A stretch of 64,000 nucleotides of DNA, taken from positions 1 through 64,000 of the forward strand of contig NZ_FMZJ01000004.1 of the NCBI RefSeq assembly GCF_900101455.1, written 5' to 3'. A program made the position numbers and the translations under genes. The notes beneath the pieces were generated by a model. It saw nothing but the letters and a program-made list of their open reading frames with translations, was not told the origin of the DNA and did not search any database. Each line of letters starts with the position of its first letter. Position 1 is the first letter of the stretch. Below, piece after piece: positions 1 through 9,349 of this stretch. Origin of the DNA: Sphingomonas sp. YR710 (GTDB lineage: Bacteria; Pseudomonadota; Alphaproteobacteria; Sphingomonadales; Sphingomonadaceae).

Positions 1-846
1 GAGATCACGCGCAAGCAGCTGACCGCCAGCCTGACCGGCGCGGTGTCGCGCACCTATGACGGCACGACCGCGGCGACGCTGGCGTCGTCCAACTACCAGA
101 TCGGCGGACTGGTCGACCGCGAGACCATCACCGCGACCCAGACCAGCGGGACCTTTGCCAGCGCCAATGCCGGCAGCGGGATTAGCATCACCGCCAGCCT
201 CGCCAGCAGCGACCTCTCGGCTGGCGCGAACACCCTGCTCGCCAACTACCTGCTGCCGACCTCGGCGGCCGGCGCCATCGGCGAGATCACGCGCAAGCAG
301 CTGACCGCCAGCCTGACCGGCGCGGTGTCGCGCACCTATGACGGCACGACCGCGGCGACGCTGGCGTCGTCCAACTATCAGATCAGCGGACTGGTCGACG
401 GCGAGACCATCACCGCGACGCAGACCAGCGGCACCTTCACCAGCGCCAATGCCGGCAGCGGGATTACGATTACCGCCAGCCTCGCCAGCAGCGACCTCTC
501 GGCGGGGTCGAACATCCTGCTGGCCAACTATGCGCTACCGACCTCGGCGGCCGGCGCGATCGGCGAGATCACGCGCAAGCAGCTGACCGCCAGCCTGACC
601 GGCGCGGTGTCGCGCGTCTATGACGGAACGAGCGCTGCGACGTTAGCGTCGTCCAACTATCAGATCAGCGGACTGATCAACGGCGAGACCATCACCGCCA
701 CGCAGACCAGCGGCACCTTTGCCAGCGCCAACGCCGGCAATGGGATCACCATTACCGCCAGTCTCGCCAGCAGCGATCTATCGGCCGGGTCGAACACCCT
801 CCTTGCAAATTACCTACTGCCGACCTCGGCGGCCGGCGCGATCGGC
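1..846 (+). repeat. Three tandem 282-bp near-identical repeats (YDG units)
   Basis: The unit beginning GAGATCACGCGCAAGCAGCT recurs at 1, 283 and 565, an exact 282-bp period that keeps the frame (94 residues each). At 847 the same opening appears once more (GAGATCAAGCGT) and then diverges into the next domain. Copies differ mainly by scattered substitutions, and the first ~80 bases of copies 1 and 2 are almost the same. More copies probably lie to the left. Copy number could change by slippage or recombination without breaking the frame. Confidence 0.93.
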
Positions 847-1818
847 GAGATCAAGCGTGCGTTGCTTCTCTATGTCGCGGATCGGGCAACGCGGTCTGCC
901 GGTAAGGGCAACCCTGCCCTTTCTGGCTCCGTCAGCGGCTTCGTTGGCGGTGACGGGCTTGCGAGCGCCACGTCGGGAACGCTGGCTTTCGCATCGGATG
1001 CAACGGCAGACAGTCTTCCAGGTATATATGCGATCACAGGCGGAGGGCTCAGCGCGACAAATTATACCTTTGCGCAGGATGCCAGGAACGGGAGCGCTCT
1101 CACAATAGAGCAGGCGCCGGTCGAAATCGTCGGCTCAACCACCCGCTCGGTCGTGACAACCGTTGCTTCGATCTCGGTCCCGACGCCAGCGGCGCCGAGC
1201 GTTTCCGCGCCGGCGCCTGCACCGGCAGCCACCCCTGCTCCCACGCCGGCTTCGAGCGCGAGCAGCAGCTCGGCCAGTTCCTCTTCGAGTTCGACCTCGA
1301 ACGATAGTGGCGCCTCGTCGAGCAGTAGCAGTTCATCGTCGAGCGACAGCAGCGCTCCGGCCGGAGATGCAGCCCCGGCGGCATCGGGTGGCGGGAGCGC
1401 ATCCAGCGCTTCGTCCGCTCCACCGGCCAGTTCGGGTGGCACGGCAGCGGCACCGTCGGCTCCGGCCGCCGCACCGGCTTCTGGCGGTGGCGCAGCTTCG
1501 TCCAGTGGCTCCGGCAGTTCAGGCGGCGGCGTCGCTGTCGTTGCCGTGGCCGCGACTCCTGTCGCTCCGACGCCACCGTCGCCGGTGCCCACCACGCCAC
1601 CGCCGACGCCTGCCGACAGTGCCGATGCCGGAGATCCGATCTTACGCGCCGCCGCGCCGGAGCAGGCCAGACCCGCGGCGTCCCAGGCGCAGCGGCAGAG
1701 CATGATGATCAAGCAACTCAACGCGAATATTTCGGTCAGTTTCGATCTGCCGCCACGTCCCAAAGGTGCGGCCGGAATCGACATTCGCTATTCTCTGAGC
1801 GGCGCCTCGGGATTTTAG
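1..1818 (+). CDS. YDG/MBG-repeat filamentous exoprotein (TpsA-like), 3' part
   Basis: This is the C-terminal part of a large secreted surface protein. The reading frame is open from base 1, so the true start lies left of the window. It begins with three copies of a 94-residue YDG-type repeat (each with R-T/V-YDGT and an alanine/serine-rich beta pattern). An MBG-like domain follows (roughly frame residues 285-375), then a long Ser/Ala/Pro/Gly linker (about 390-545) and a short non-repetitive end that finishes in Gly-Phe. Such repeats are common at the C-termini of filamentous-haemagglutinin-type adhesins exported by two-partner secretion. The TpsB-like transporter at 7664-9349 supports that reading. 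The N-terminal TPS secretion domain and any signal peptide are outside the window, so the TpsA assignment is inference. Confidence 0.75.
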   Translation, partial: EITRKQLTASLTGAVSRTYDGTTAATLASSNYQIGGLVDRETITATQTSGTFASANAGSGISITASLASSDLSAGANTLLANYLLPTSAAGAIGEITRKQLTASLTGAVSRTYDGTTAATLASSNYQISGLVDGETITATQTSGTFTSANAGSGITITASLASSDLSAGSNILLANYALPTSAAGAIGEITRKQLTASLTGAVSRVYDGTSAATLASSNYQISGLINGETITATQTSGTFASANAGNGITITASLASSDLSAGSNTLLANYLLPTSAAGAIGEIKRALLLYVADRATRSAGKGNPALSGSVSGFVGGDGLASATSGTLAFASDATADSLPGIYAITGGGLSATNYTFAQDARNGSALTIEQAPVEIVGSTTRSVVTTVASISVPTPAAPSVSAPAPAPAATPAPTPASSASSSSASSSSSSTSNDSGASSSSSSSSSSDSSAPAGDAAPAASGGGSASSASSAPPASSGGTAAAPSAPAAAPASGGGAASSSGSGSSGGGVAVVAVAATPVAPTPPSPVPTTPPPTPADSADAGDPILRAAAPEQARPAASQAQRQSMMIKQLNANISVSFDLPPRPKGAAGIDIRYSLSGASGF

Positions 1819-1903
1819 AGCTGCGCCCGTTCACACATTAAAAACCATGTTTGCATACTGACAGGATGGCGTCGCTCCTTCCGACACAAAGAGGATATTG
1901 GTC

Positions 1904-4897
1904 TTGCGTCATCTTTCGGCAGTCTTGATCTATATGCTGATCAATGCTGCGGCGATTGCGCAAGCAGCGGTGCCAGTAAAGATTGCGGCAACCACGCTGG
2001 CCGGTGAAACTTGCCAGAGCGAGACCCGGGCGGGCGTCCGCCCGGCCGCCACAATACCCGCCGACGCGGATCTCGTATGTGCCGGCAAGCCGTTTGGCAA
2101 AGTCGTTTATACGATCGTTCCAACCAACGAAGCGTCATCCCGCGATGAAGCGGCCGCGCTGTCGAAAGCGTTCGCAGCGAGCAAGTCTCATGCCGAGATC
2201 GGTTCGCGCCTGGATTGCGAGGCCGAGCGCCGGCTTTCCAACACCGCAAATCCCATACTGGCTCTGGCTTGCCGGCAGAAAAGCGATGGCGGGCCGACGC
2301 TCGTGATGGCGCGCCTTCGTGGAAGTCTGTTGCAGGTCGTCGAAGCACCGGCGACTGCCTATCCTGTGCTGCGAGCTCTGATGGACGCACCCCGCGAGGG
2401 CATCTCGCAGTCACAATTGACCGTTGAGGCCAAAGCCTTGTGGTCGCGCCCGGTGACCATGGCGAGCGCAACCGATCTCGAAACGATCAAAACGTCATTG
2501 ATGAACGCGCGCGTCGCATCGAGCCAGCTTCAGCATGCGGCCGCGGAATCGGGATTTCGCTCCGCGCTGGAACTGCAGACGCGGCTGTCCGGCGAAAATG
2601 ACGTCGCGACGAACGAAATCCTCCTCGATCTGGCGCTCTCGGTCAGCAATCAGGGGCGTGAAGATGAAGCCGAAGCGCTTCTCAGGCGCGCCGCGCCGAT
2701 CGCCGAACAATCGGTCCGGGCGTCGGACCGTGCCAGGCTGACCGCCTATCAGGGGTTCCTTGCAGCCAATCGCGGTGACTTCGCTGCCGCGCTGGGCTTC
2801 GCGAAGGCTGCGACTGAAGCGTGGCGATCGATCGCGACCCGGAACAGTTCTGCCGATAGCCTGCTCGGCGGCGGCACGGAAGCCACGGCGGAGGCGGAGC
2901 TTGCCCATGCGCTGAACTTCGAAGCCGCGATGATGCTGCGCAACGATCAGATTACCGGTGCCTTCGCGAGCGCGGGCGAAGCCTTGCTGATCGTCGACAG
3001 GGTCAGTGGCGAGCCCCGTTGGTGGAAATCCGACATTCTTCTGACCCTTGGCGAAGTCAGCAGCGCCCAGGGACGGCTGTCTGCCGCCGAAGCCTATCTG
3101 AAAGGCGCGCTTGCGGAGCGGCAGCAGATCTTCGGCGAGGGGCCGGGCACGCTCAAGGTGAGAACGACCCTGGCGCGCGCCTACCAGGTTGAAGGGATGT
3201 TTACGTCCGCGATCATTACCTATCGCGAAGCCATCAGGGCGGCCCGGCGACTGCCCCGCGACAGCATTGCCTTCACCGCTGACGACCTCACGCCCTTTGC
3301 CGCGTCGATCGTTGAATATGCCGCAACGATCAATGATCCGGCGGCGCGGCTCGGCCTTTTCGCCGAGGCATTCGATGCCTTTCAACTGGTCCGCGTTCCG
3401 CTGATCGATCGCACCATCACAATGGCGTCCGCGCGCCTGTCCGCAGACACGCCGGACCTCGCAAAGCTGGTGCATCGACTCGACGACGTAAGCCAGGAGG
3501 AAGCTTCTGCGCGAATCCGGCTGGCCGACCAACAATCGCTGCGGATGGAGGAACGAAGCGCCGAGACCGAGGAGGCCCTCACAAAGAACATTGCGGACTT
3601 CGACCGTGCCCGCACGACAGTACAAGCCGAGATTGCGCGCCGTTTTCCCGGCTTTACGCAACTTGCGGAGACCAGCTTGCCAACGCTCGACGCAGTCCGC
3701 GGCCGATTGCGGGAGCATGAGGGATTGGTCACGTTCCTGATCGGACGGGATCGTTCCTTCGTCCAAATGGTGCGACGCGAAGGCGTGATCATCGCGCCGG
3801 TTCCAGCCGGGGCGGCGGAATTGCAGTCCGCAGTCGCGCGGTTGCGGCGCGGTCTGGAAATTCAGGGTCGTTCGGTCAGCGAGTTCGATCTCGATACTGC
3901 CCACCAACTCTACCGCGATCTGTTCGGGGGCATCCAGAACGAACTGGGGCAGGTTGACCGATTGGTTATCGTGCCGTCCGGATCGCTGGCGAGCCTGCCG
4001 TTCGGCCTGCTGGTGACGAAACCCGCAGGGGCCGGAGACTATGGCAAGGCCCATTGGCTCGTACGCGAGTTGCCGCTCGCTTATGCGCCGTCCACGGGGT
4101 CGTTCGTCACTTTGCGGTCGAGCCGGCTGACCGGCAACCAACCTCGGCTGTTGCTGGCCTACGGCAATCCGGTGCTGGGGCCGCCGCAATCCGCCCTGGC
4201 CCAGCGCAGCGCGATGGCGTCGTTCAGCGGTGCGTGCCTCGGTGGCGGCGTGACGCCGCCGCAATTGCTGCAATCGCTCGCCTCCCTGCCCGATACGGCC
4301 ACCGAAATCGACAGCGTGGCGCGATCGTTGCGGTCGACCAATGTGGACGTCCGGCTCGGCCGGGATGCCAATGAAGCCGCGCTGCGCCACGAGAATCTCG
4401 AAGATTACCGGATCATCTATTTTGCGACGCACGGATTGTTGCCCGGAGAATTACGCTGCCAGTCGGCGCCCGGGCTGGTACTGACGCCGCCGCTCCAGCC
4501 AGCCCTGTCACCGAATGATGATGGGCTTCTCGACTCCAGCGAAATTGCCAAGCTGTCGATCAAGGCCGATCTGGTCGTTCTCTCCGCCTGCAATACGGCG
4601 GCCAATGGCAAGAATTTCGGCGGGGAATCGCTTTCCGGCCTGGCCGCCTCCTTCTTTCATGCGGGCGCGCGCAGCCTGGTGGTAAGCCACTGGCAGGTGC
4701 CGTCGGCGGCGACGACCCGGCTGATGTCGTCGATGTTCGGCGCGATGGGCGCGGCGCCCGATCTCACAATCGACGACGCATTGCGCAAGGCGCAGCTCGA
4801 CATGCTCGGCGACGCCCGAACCGCGCATCCCTTTTTCTGGGCAGCCTTCGTCATCATGGGTGACGGCGCGATCAAGCCATTGGAGGTCAGGAACTGA
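1904..4897 (+). CDS. Exported TPR-CHAT domain protein (caspase-like peptidase)
   Basis: The protein has about 997 residues. A signal peptide at the N-terminus ends near AIAQA, helical TPR-like repeats follow (about 190-470), then a coiled segment (about 520-590), and a CHAT domain fills the last ~350 residues. The CHAT catalytic pair is intact: His in FATHG (about residue 843) and Cys in LSACNTA (about 896), followed by the usual GGESLSGL and VVSHWQV motifs. CHAT domains belong to the caspase/separase clan. I start it at TTG 1904, because GAGGA at 1891-1895 sits 8 nt upstream. TTG 1898 in the same frame is only 2 nt from that site. The 85-bp gap after the exoprotein gene contains a possible weak promoter (TTCACA, 18-bp spacer, CATACT). 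The next gene starts 2 nt after this stop. A natural substrate could be the neighbouring exoprotein, but that is inference. Confidence 0.85.
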   Translation: MRHLSAVLIYMLINAAAIAQAAVPVKIAATTLAGETCQSETRAGVRPAATIPADADLVCAGKPFGKVVYTIVPTNEASSRDEAAALSKAFAASKSHAEIGSRLDCEAERRLSNTANPILALACRQKSDGGPTLVMARLRGSLLQVVEAPATAYPVLRALMDAPREGISQSQLTVEAKALWSRPVTMASATDLETIKTSLMNARVASSQLQHAAAESGFRSALELQTRLSGENDVATNEILLDLALSVSNQGREDEAEALLRRAAPIAEQSVRASDRARLTAYQGFLAANRGDFAAALGFAKAATEAWRSIATRNSSADSLLGGGTEATAEAELAHALNFEAAMMLRNDQITGAFASAGEALLIVDRVSGEPRWWKSDILLTLGEVSSAQGRLSAAEAYLKGALAERQQIFGEGPGTLKVRTTLARAYQVEGMFTSAIITYREAIRAARRLPRDSIAFTADDLTPFAASIVEYAATINDPAARLGLFAEAFDAFQLVRVPLIDRTITMASARLSADTPDLAKLVHRLDDVSQEEASARIRLADQQSLRMEERSAETEEALTKNIADFDRARTTVQAEIARRFPGFTQLAETSLPTLDAVRGRLREHEGLVTFLIGRDRSFVQMVRREGVIIAPVPAGAAELQSAVARLRRGLEIQGRSVSEFDLDTAHQLYRDLFGGIQNELGQVDRLVIVPSGSLASLPFGLLVTKPAGAGDYGKAHWLVRELPLAYAPSTGSFVTLRSSRLTGNQPRLLLAYGNPVLGPPQSALAQRSAMASFSGACLGGGVTPPQLLQSLASLPDTATEIDSVARSLRSTNVDVRLGRDANEAALRHENLEDYRIIYFATHGLLPGELRCQSAPGLVLTPPLQPALSPNDDGLLDSSEIAKLSIKADLVVLSACNTAANGKNFGGESLSGLAASFFHAGARSLVVSHWQVPSAATTRLMSSMFGAMGAAPDLTIDDALRKAQLDMLGDARTAHPFFWAAFVIMGDGAIKPLEVRN

Positions 4898-4899
4898 TC

Positions 4900-5703
4900 A
4901 TGAAAGCGCCTGTTCGTCTGATATTCCCGCTCTTGCTGCTGATCACGATCGCGCCGGCCGCGGCGACACAGTTCGTGGTGGTCGACGCGCGCGGGGCCGG
5001 GCTCAAACCCGGCATGGCGATCAAGGGCGAGAGCGTTATTGATCTGAAGGAGGGCGAACGCGTCACGGCGATTGCCCCCGACGGCCGTTCGGTCAGTCTG
5101 CGCGGCACCTATCATGGCCCGGTCATGCGCGCCGGCACCGCCCTGCAGAATCCGCAGGCCGCGCTCGCCGCTTTAATCTCGACCCGCAACGACAGGGCGA
5201 AATCGGTCGGTGCGATCAGGGCCGGCGCCAATGCGGCTCCCCTCCCCGACCCATGGCTGGTCGATATCAGCCGGCCAGGCCCCCGCTGCGTGCGCGAAGG
5301 TGATCGACCCGTCTGGTGGCGGCCAGATGCGAGTGCGGCCCAACCATTCAAGGTCTTTCCCATCGATCGGTCGTGGCGCGCGGATTTCGTTTGGAAAGCC
5401 GGGACGGACCATATGGAGGCACCAGCCCTGTCAAAGCTGGACGGTGTCAGCACGTTCCTGATCGAGGTGGAAGGCCAGGAGAATGCGATCAGCCTGCAGG
5501 TGATCCCGCGTGAGGTGACGGATCCGATGATCCTCAGTTCGTGGATGCTGGAGCGCGCCTGCGTGCAGCAGGTCGACGCCTATCTGCGCCGGATCGAGGC
5601 CGGCATGCTCAAGCCGCCTGCGATGGCCATCGACCCAACGAAAACAGCCGCCACTCCCAATCAGCGCCCCGCGCAACAGGCTGACCAAGGACCTATCTCT
5701 TGA
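4900..5703 (+). CDS. Unknown exported protein in the TPS/CHAT operon
   Basis: I do not recognise this 267-residue protein. It has a clear signal peptide (hydrophobic LIFPLLLLITIAP, cleavage near AAA-T), so it should be periplasmic or surface-located. Near the N-terminus, residues 24-75 have a small beta-rich pattern (KPGMAIKG, GERVTAIAPDG, VSLRG). The middle contains GPRCVREGDRPVWWRP and a second Cys lies near residue 225, so one disulfide is possible. The last ~25 residues are low-complexity Pro/Ala/Gln. It begins 2 nt after the CHAT gene and its TGA overlaps the TTG start of the cyclase gene, so the three genes are very likely co-translated. It may be an accessory factor of the secretion or protease system. 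Confidence 0.8.
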   Translation: MKAPVRLIFPLLLLITIAPAAATQFVVVDARGAGLKPGMAIKGESVIDLKEGERVTAIAPDGRSVSLRGTYHGPVMRAGTALQNPQAALAALISTRNDRAKSVGAIRAGANAAPLPDPWLVDISRPGPRCVREGDRPVWWRPDASAAQPFKVFPIDRSWRADFVWKAGTDHMEAPALSKLDGVSTFLIEVEGQENAISLQVIPREVTDPMILSSWMLERACVQQVDAYLRRIEAGMLKPPAMAIDPTKTAATPNQRPAQQADQGPIS

Positions 5704-7667
5704 ACAAATCGCTTCGCCTGTCGCTTTCCGCCATTGCGATTACCCTGACGGCTGCCTTGCTGGCCTTCGTCGCGGTACGCTATGTGTCGCTGCTGACCAA
5801 TCTCGAAAACAAAGCCGCCGATATCCGGATCGCGGCGATGCAGCCTCCGGCGGAGCCGTCGAAGGATGTCGTGGTGGTGGCGATCGACGAGACGACACTG
5901 GCCGCCTTTCCCTATCGTTCTCCGGTCGATCGGGGTTTCCTCGCCGATCTTATCGGGCAATTGTCGACAAAGGGGGCCAAAGTGATCGGCGTCGATATCA
6001 TCGTCGATCAGCCGACCGAGCCGACCAAGGACGACAAGCTCAAGCGCGCGATCGCGACCATCAAGACTCCGTTATTCTTCAGCTACACGTCGGCTCCATC
6101 GATCGTGAATGATACGCAGCTGGCCTATCTGGATGCCTTCGTCCCGGTTGAAAAGCGCGCGGAAGCCAATCTTCTCACCGATCCATTCGACCAGACCGTG
6201 CGCAGGATCAATCCCGGCGGTGAGCCCGCTGCTCGGAACCGGCGCAAAGATACGCCGCACCATCCGGCAGGTTTTGTCCGCAAGGCGCTGGAACTTGCCG
6301 GTCGCGAGGGACCGATGGAGCCGGTCGAAATCGCCTGGCGCAGTCGTCCCGATGCGGAAACACCGCCATTTCCGACATTCTCGGCCAGTGTCGTCCCCTT
6401 CCTCCCGGCCAGCTTTTTCAAGGACAAGATCGTGCTGGTCGGCGCGATCGTGTCGATGACCGATCGGCATCGCACCCCGCTGGCGATCATCGACGACGGC
6501 GATCAGGGCAATATGCCGGGAATCTATGTTCAGGCGCATGGCGTCACGCAGATCCTCGAAGGCCGGCAACCGCCGCGCATGGCGGCGATTCCGGCCTTCG
6601 GAATCACGTTGCTGGCGGCCGCCCTCGGCGTCCTGGTGTCGTTATTCAAGCGCGGCATCGCCTTCAATGTCGCGGTGGGATCGGTGCTGATCGCGGCCTA
6701 TTGGGCGGGCGGCGTGGTCGGATATGGCTACGGCCTGCCGATGTTGCCGATGGTGAGCGCCACGATCGGCTTTGCTTTGTCGATCTGGATGATGGACGTT
6801 TTCATCGGTCGGGGCGAGCGCAAGCAGCGCGAATTCGTGCAGGGCACATTTTCGCGCTATGTCTCACCCGCGGTCGTCAACCAGCTGATTGCCGATCCAA
6901 GTTATGTATCGATTTCGGGCAGTCGGCGCGAGGCGACCTTCATCTTCACCGATATCGCAGGCTTCACGACATTATCCGAGGGGCTTTCGTCCGAAGACCT
7001 GTCCAAGACGCTCAACGAATATCTCGACGGCGCGTGCGATATCATTCTGAAATATGAAGGAACGATCGACAAGTTCATCGGCGACGCCATCATGTCGATC
7101 TTCAACGCGCCGATCACCCAACCCGACCATGCCGAACGGGCGGTGCGCTGCGCGCTCGAACTGGACAGCTATGCCGAAAAATTTCGCAAGGAGCGCAATG
7201 CCGCCGGCATTCCGATCGGCGTGACCCGCATCGGCGTCCACACCGGCGAAGCGACGATCGGCAATTTCGGTTCGCAATCGCGGATGGACTTCACAGCGCT
7301 TGGCGACACGGTCAACACCGCCGCCCGCACCGAAGGCGTGAACAAATATTTCGGAACGCGCATCTGCTGCACCGACGAGGTGGTGAAGCGCTGCCCCGCG
7401 CTGGCATTCCGGCGGATCGGTGACATCGTACTGAAGGGCAAGCTCACCGCGACGAGCCTGTTCAGTCCCGTGCCGGATGACGCCCCCGCCGAACTGATCC
7501 AGGCCTATGCGCAGGCCTACACCTTGCTCGAGGCGGAAGATGCCGGGTCTGTCGCCGCTTTCGAACAGCTTGGTGGTGCATTCCCGGACGATCCGATCGT
7601 TCAGTTCCACCTCGGCCGAATGAAGAAGCATATCGTCTCCACGCGCGTCGTGATGGAAGACAAGTGA
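5700..7667 (+). CDS. CHASE2-domain class III adenylate cyclase
   Basis: This 655-residue membrane enzyme makes cAMP from ATP. It has an N-terminal membrane helix (about 9-30), a periplasmic CHASE2 sensor domain (about 35-290), three closely spaced membrane helices (about 300-370) and a cytoplasmic class III cyclase domain (about 395-590). Metal-binding aspartates are in FTDIAGF (about D418) and KFIGD (D462). The adenine-selecting Lys is K458, with Thr in the FTALGD segment. Transition-state Asn and Arg lie in GDTVNTAAR (about N539, R543). The cyclase should therefore be active. TTG start 5700 overlaps the preceding TGA (TTGA). The stop overlaps the GTG of the transporter gene (GTGA). CHASE2 senses unknown extracellular signals, and here it may sense the state of the secreted protein. 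Confidence 0.92.
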   Translation: MNKSLRLSLSAIAITLTAALLAFVAVRYVSLLTNLENKAADIRIAAMQPPAEPSKDVVVVAIDETTLAAFPYRSPVDRGFLADLIGQLSTKGAKVIGVDIIVDQPTEPTKDDKLKRAIATIKTPLFFSYTSAPSIVNDTQLAYLDAFVPVEKRAEANLLTDPFDQTVRRINPGGEPAARNRRKDTPHHPAGFVRKALELAGREGPMEPVEIAWRSRPDAETPPFPTFSASVVPFLPASFFKDKIVLVGAIVSMTDRHRTPLAIIDDGDQGNMPGIYVQAHGVTQILEGRQPPRMAAIPAFGITLLAAALGVLVSLFKRGIAFNVAVGSVLIAAYWAGGVVGYGYGLPMLPMVSATIGFALSIWMMDVFIGRGERKQREFVQGTFSRYVSPAVVNQLIADPSYVSISGSRREATFIFTDIAGFTTLSEGLSSEDLSKTLNEYLDGACDIILKYEGTIDKFIGDAIMSIFNAPITQPDHAERAVRCALELDSYAEKFRKERNAAGIPIGVTRIGVHTGEATIGNFGSQSRMDFTALGDTVNTAARTEGVNKYFGTRICCTDEVVKRCPALAFRRIGDIVLKGKLTATSLFSPVPDDAPAELIQAYAQAYTLLEAEDAGSVAAFEQLGGAFPDDPIVQFHLGRMKKHIVSTRVVMEDK

Positions 7668-9349
7668 CCCGCCGCCTCTTGCCGATGCTGGCAGCCCTGT
7701 CCGGGGCCGCCAGCCAGACCGCCATCGCCGCGGCGGGGAGCGCGATCATATTGCCGCCACAGGGCGACATATCCCGCCAGCGGGTGCAGCCGCTGCCATT
7801 GCCCCCTGCCGACTATGAATTCCGGATCCAAAATCCCGAAAGGTCGGCGGTGCCTCGTGCAGTCGACGAGGTTGAGTTTTCGGTCCGATCGATCCGCATC
7901 GTCGGTGCGACGCATTTCTCGGACGCCACGCTCAAAGCTTTCTTCACCCGCCTTGAGGGGCGAACGATCGTCCTCGATGACCTCCGGCAGGCGGCGCAGA
8001 AGCTGGAGGACCTGTATCGGGCTAAGGGGTTCTTCCTGACGCGGGTGTTCATCTCGCCCCAACAGGTCAAGAATGGCGTGCTCGAAGTCCGGGTACTCGA
8101 AGGCTTTATCGGCGCCGCCTTCGTCGAGGCACCGAATCAGCCATCGCGCAACCACGTCGAAAAATTCCTGAAGCCCGTGATCGGTCAGCGGCCTGCGCAG
8201 TTTCGCGATCTCGAGGACCGGCTCCTGCTGATCAACGACACGCCCGGCCTTTCGGCCAACAGCGTGCTGCGGCAGGGTGCCGATCCGGGGAGTTCGGAGA
8301 TATTGGTGACCGCTGCGAAACTCCCGAATGCCTATCGGGCAAGCTTCGGCAATACCGGATCCGAGACGCTGGGGCCGACTTCCTATGGCGTCGGCGCAAC
8401 CCTGAACCAGCCGTTCGCGCGCCCGGGCGCGCTCGACATCGACCTGTCGGCCGCCGGAGGCAAACTCACCGAGCTCCGATCCGCCAGCCTGCGTTATGCT
8501 ACGCCGGTCGGCCATCGCGGCGCCGTTCTCACGCTGGGCGGGCTGCTGGCTCATGCGAGACCCGGTGGCGCGGTTTCTACGCTGGATATCCGGAGCCGGG
8601 TGATCTCGATCAACAGCCGGCTGCGCGTGCCGTTGCTGCGCAGTCGTGCCAATTCGGTCTATCTCGATACCGACGTGACATTGAACCGCAGTAAGACTGA
8701 CGCCCTCGGACAACCGCTGATCGACGATCGCACGACGGTGGCACAAGCCGGCCTGACCTGGCAGCAAGCCGACTGGTTGAAGGGCTCCACCACGGTTACC
8801 GTGGCGGTATCGCACGGGCTGAGCCTGTTCGGTGCGATCGAGCGCTCGGATCCACTGGCGTCGGTGCAGGGGTTCAGGCCGGGCTTCACGAAGCTGACCT
8901 ACAGCCTCCAGCGGACCCAGGGCCTCGCCCCGCGCCTGAGCTTACAATTCAACGTTCAGGGACAATATACCGCGGATCGGCTCCTGTCCGGCGAGTTGAT
9001 ATCCTTTGGCGGACCACAGCTCGGGCGTGGTTACGATCCTTCGGTCGTCGCCGGGGACCGCGGCTTGGGATTGCTGGGCGAGGCGCAGTATCGCGCGCCT
9101 TTGAATTTCGGAAAATTGGCCGACAGCGCCGTGCTTTACGGTTTTGGCGATTGGGCGCGGACGACAATGCTTGCCGCCGGGCCAAGCCCCAAGATCACCG
9201 ACCATATCAGTTCCGCAGGCTTCGGGGTCCGCGCGATCCTATATGGCCATGCGCTTATGGACATGCAGCTTGCAGACGCCCGGCGCACCATGGGCGGCAG
9301 TTCGGGGCACGCACCTCGCTTCAACGTGACGCTGTCATTGTTCTTCTAG
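7664..9349 (+). CDS. Two-partner secretion outer-membrane transporter (ShlB/FhaC/HecB family)
   Basis: The 561-residue protein has a signal peptide (about 1-24), a proline-rich stretch, a POTRA-type domain (about 70-150: IRIVGATHF ... VRVLEGFIG) and a 16-strand-type beta barrel ending in Phe, the usual outer-membrane signature. The loop-6 motif appears as LGRGYDP at about 463-469. The length is right for a TpsB protein. It exports TpsA-type exoproteins across the outer membrane, and the obvious partner is the YDG-repeat protein at the left edge. GTG 7664 overlaps the cyclase stop by 4 nt. Unlike most TPS loci, three genes separate the exoprotein and transporter genes. Confidence 0.9.
   Translation: MTRRLLPMLAALSGAASQTAIAAAGSAIILPPQGDISRQRVQPLPLPPADYEFRIQNPERSAVPRAVDEVEFSVRSIRIVGATHFSDATLKAFFTRLEGRTIVLDDLRQAAQKLEDLYRAKGFFLTRVFISPQQVKNGVLEVRVLEGFIGAAFVEAPNQPSRNHVEKFLKPVIGQRPAQFRDLEDRLLLINDTPGLSANSVLRQGADPGSSEILVTAAKLPNAYRASFGNTGSETLGPTSYGVGATLNQPFARPGALDIDLSAAGGKLTELRSASLRYATPVGHRGAVLTLGGLLAHARPGGAVSTLDIRSRVISINSRLRVPLLRSRANSVYLDTDVTLNRSKTDALGQPLIDDRTTVAQAGLTWQQADWLKGSTTVTVAVSHGLSLFGAIERSDPLASVQGFRPGFTKLTYSLQRTQGLAPRLSLQFNVQGQYTADRLLSGELISFGGPQLGRGYDPSVVAGDRGLGLLGEAQYRAPLNFGKLADSAVLYGFGDWARTTMLAAGPSPKITDHISSAGFGVRAILYGHALMDMQLADARRTMGGSSGHAPRFNVTLSLFF

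Noticed and set aside
1-846. CRISPR-like reading of the 282-bp repeats
   Set aside because: Units are contiguous, coding and in frame, without spacers.
2495-4432. 645-aa minus-strand frame opposite the CHAT gene
   Set aside because: Antisense of a well supported gene in high-GC DNA. The translation is Arg/Gly-rich with no domain.
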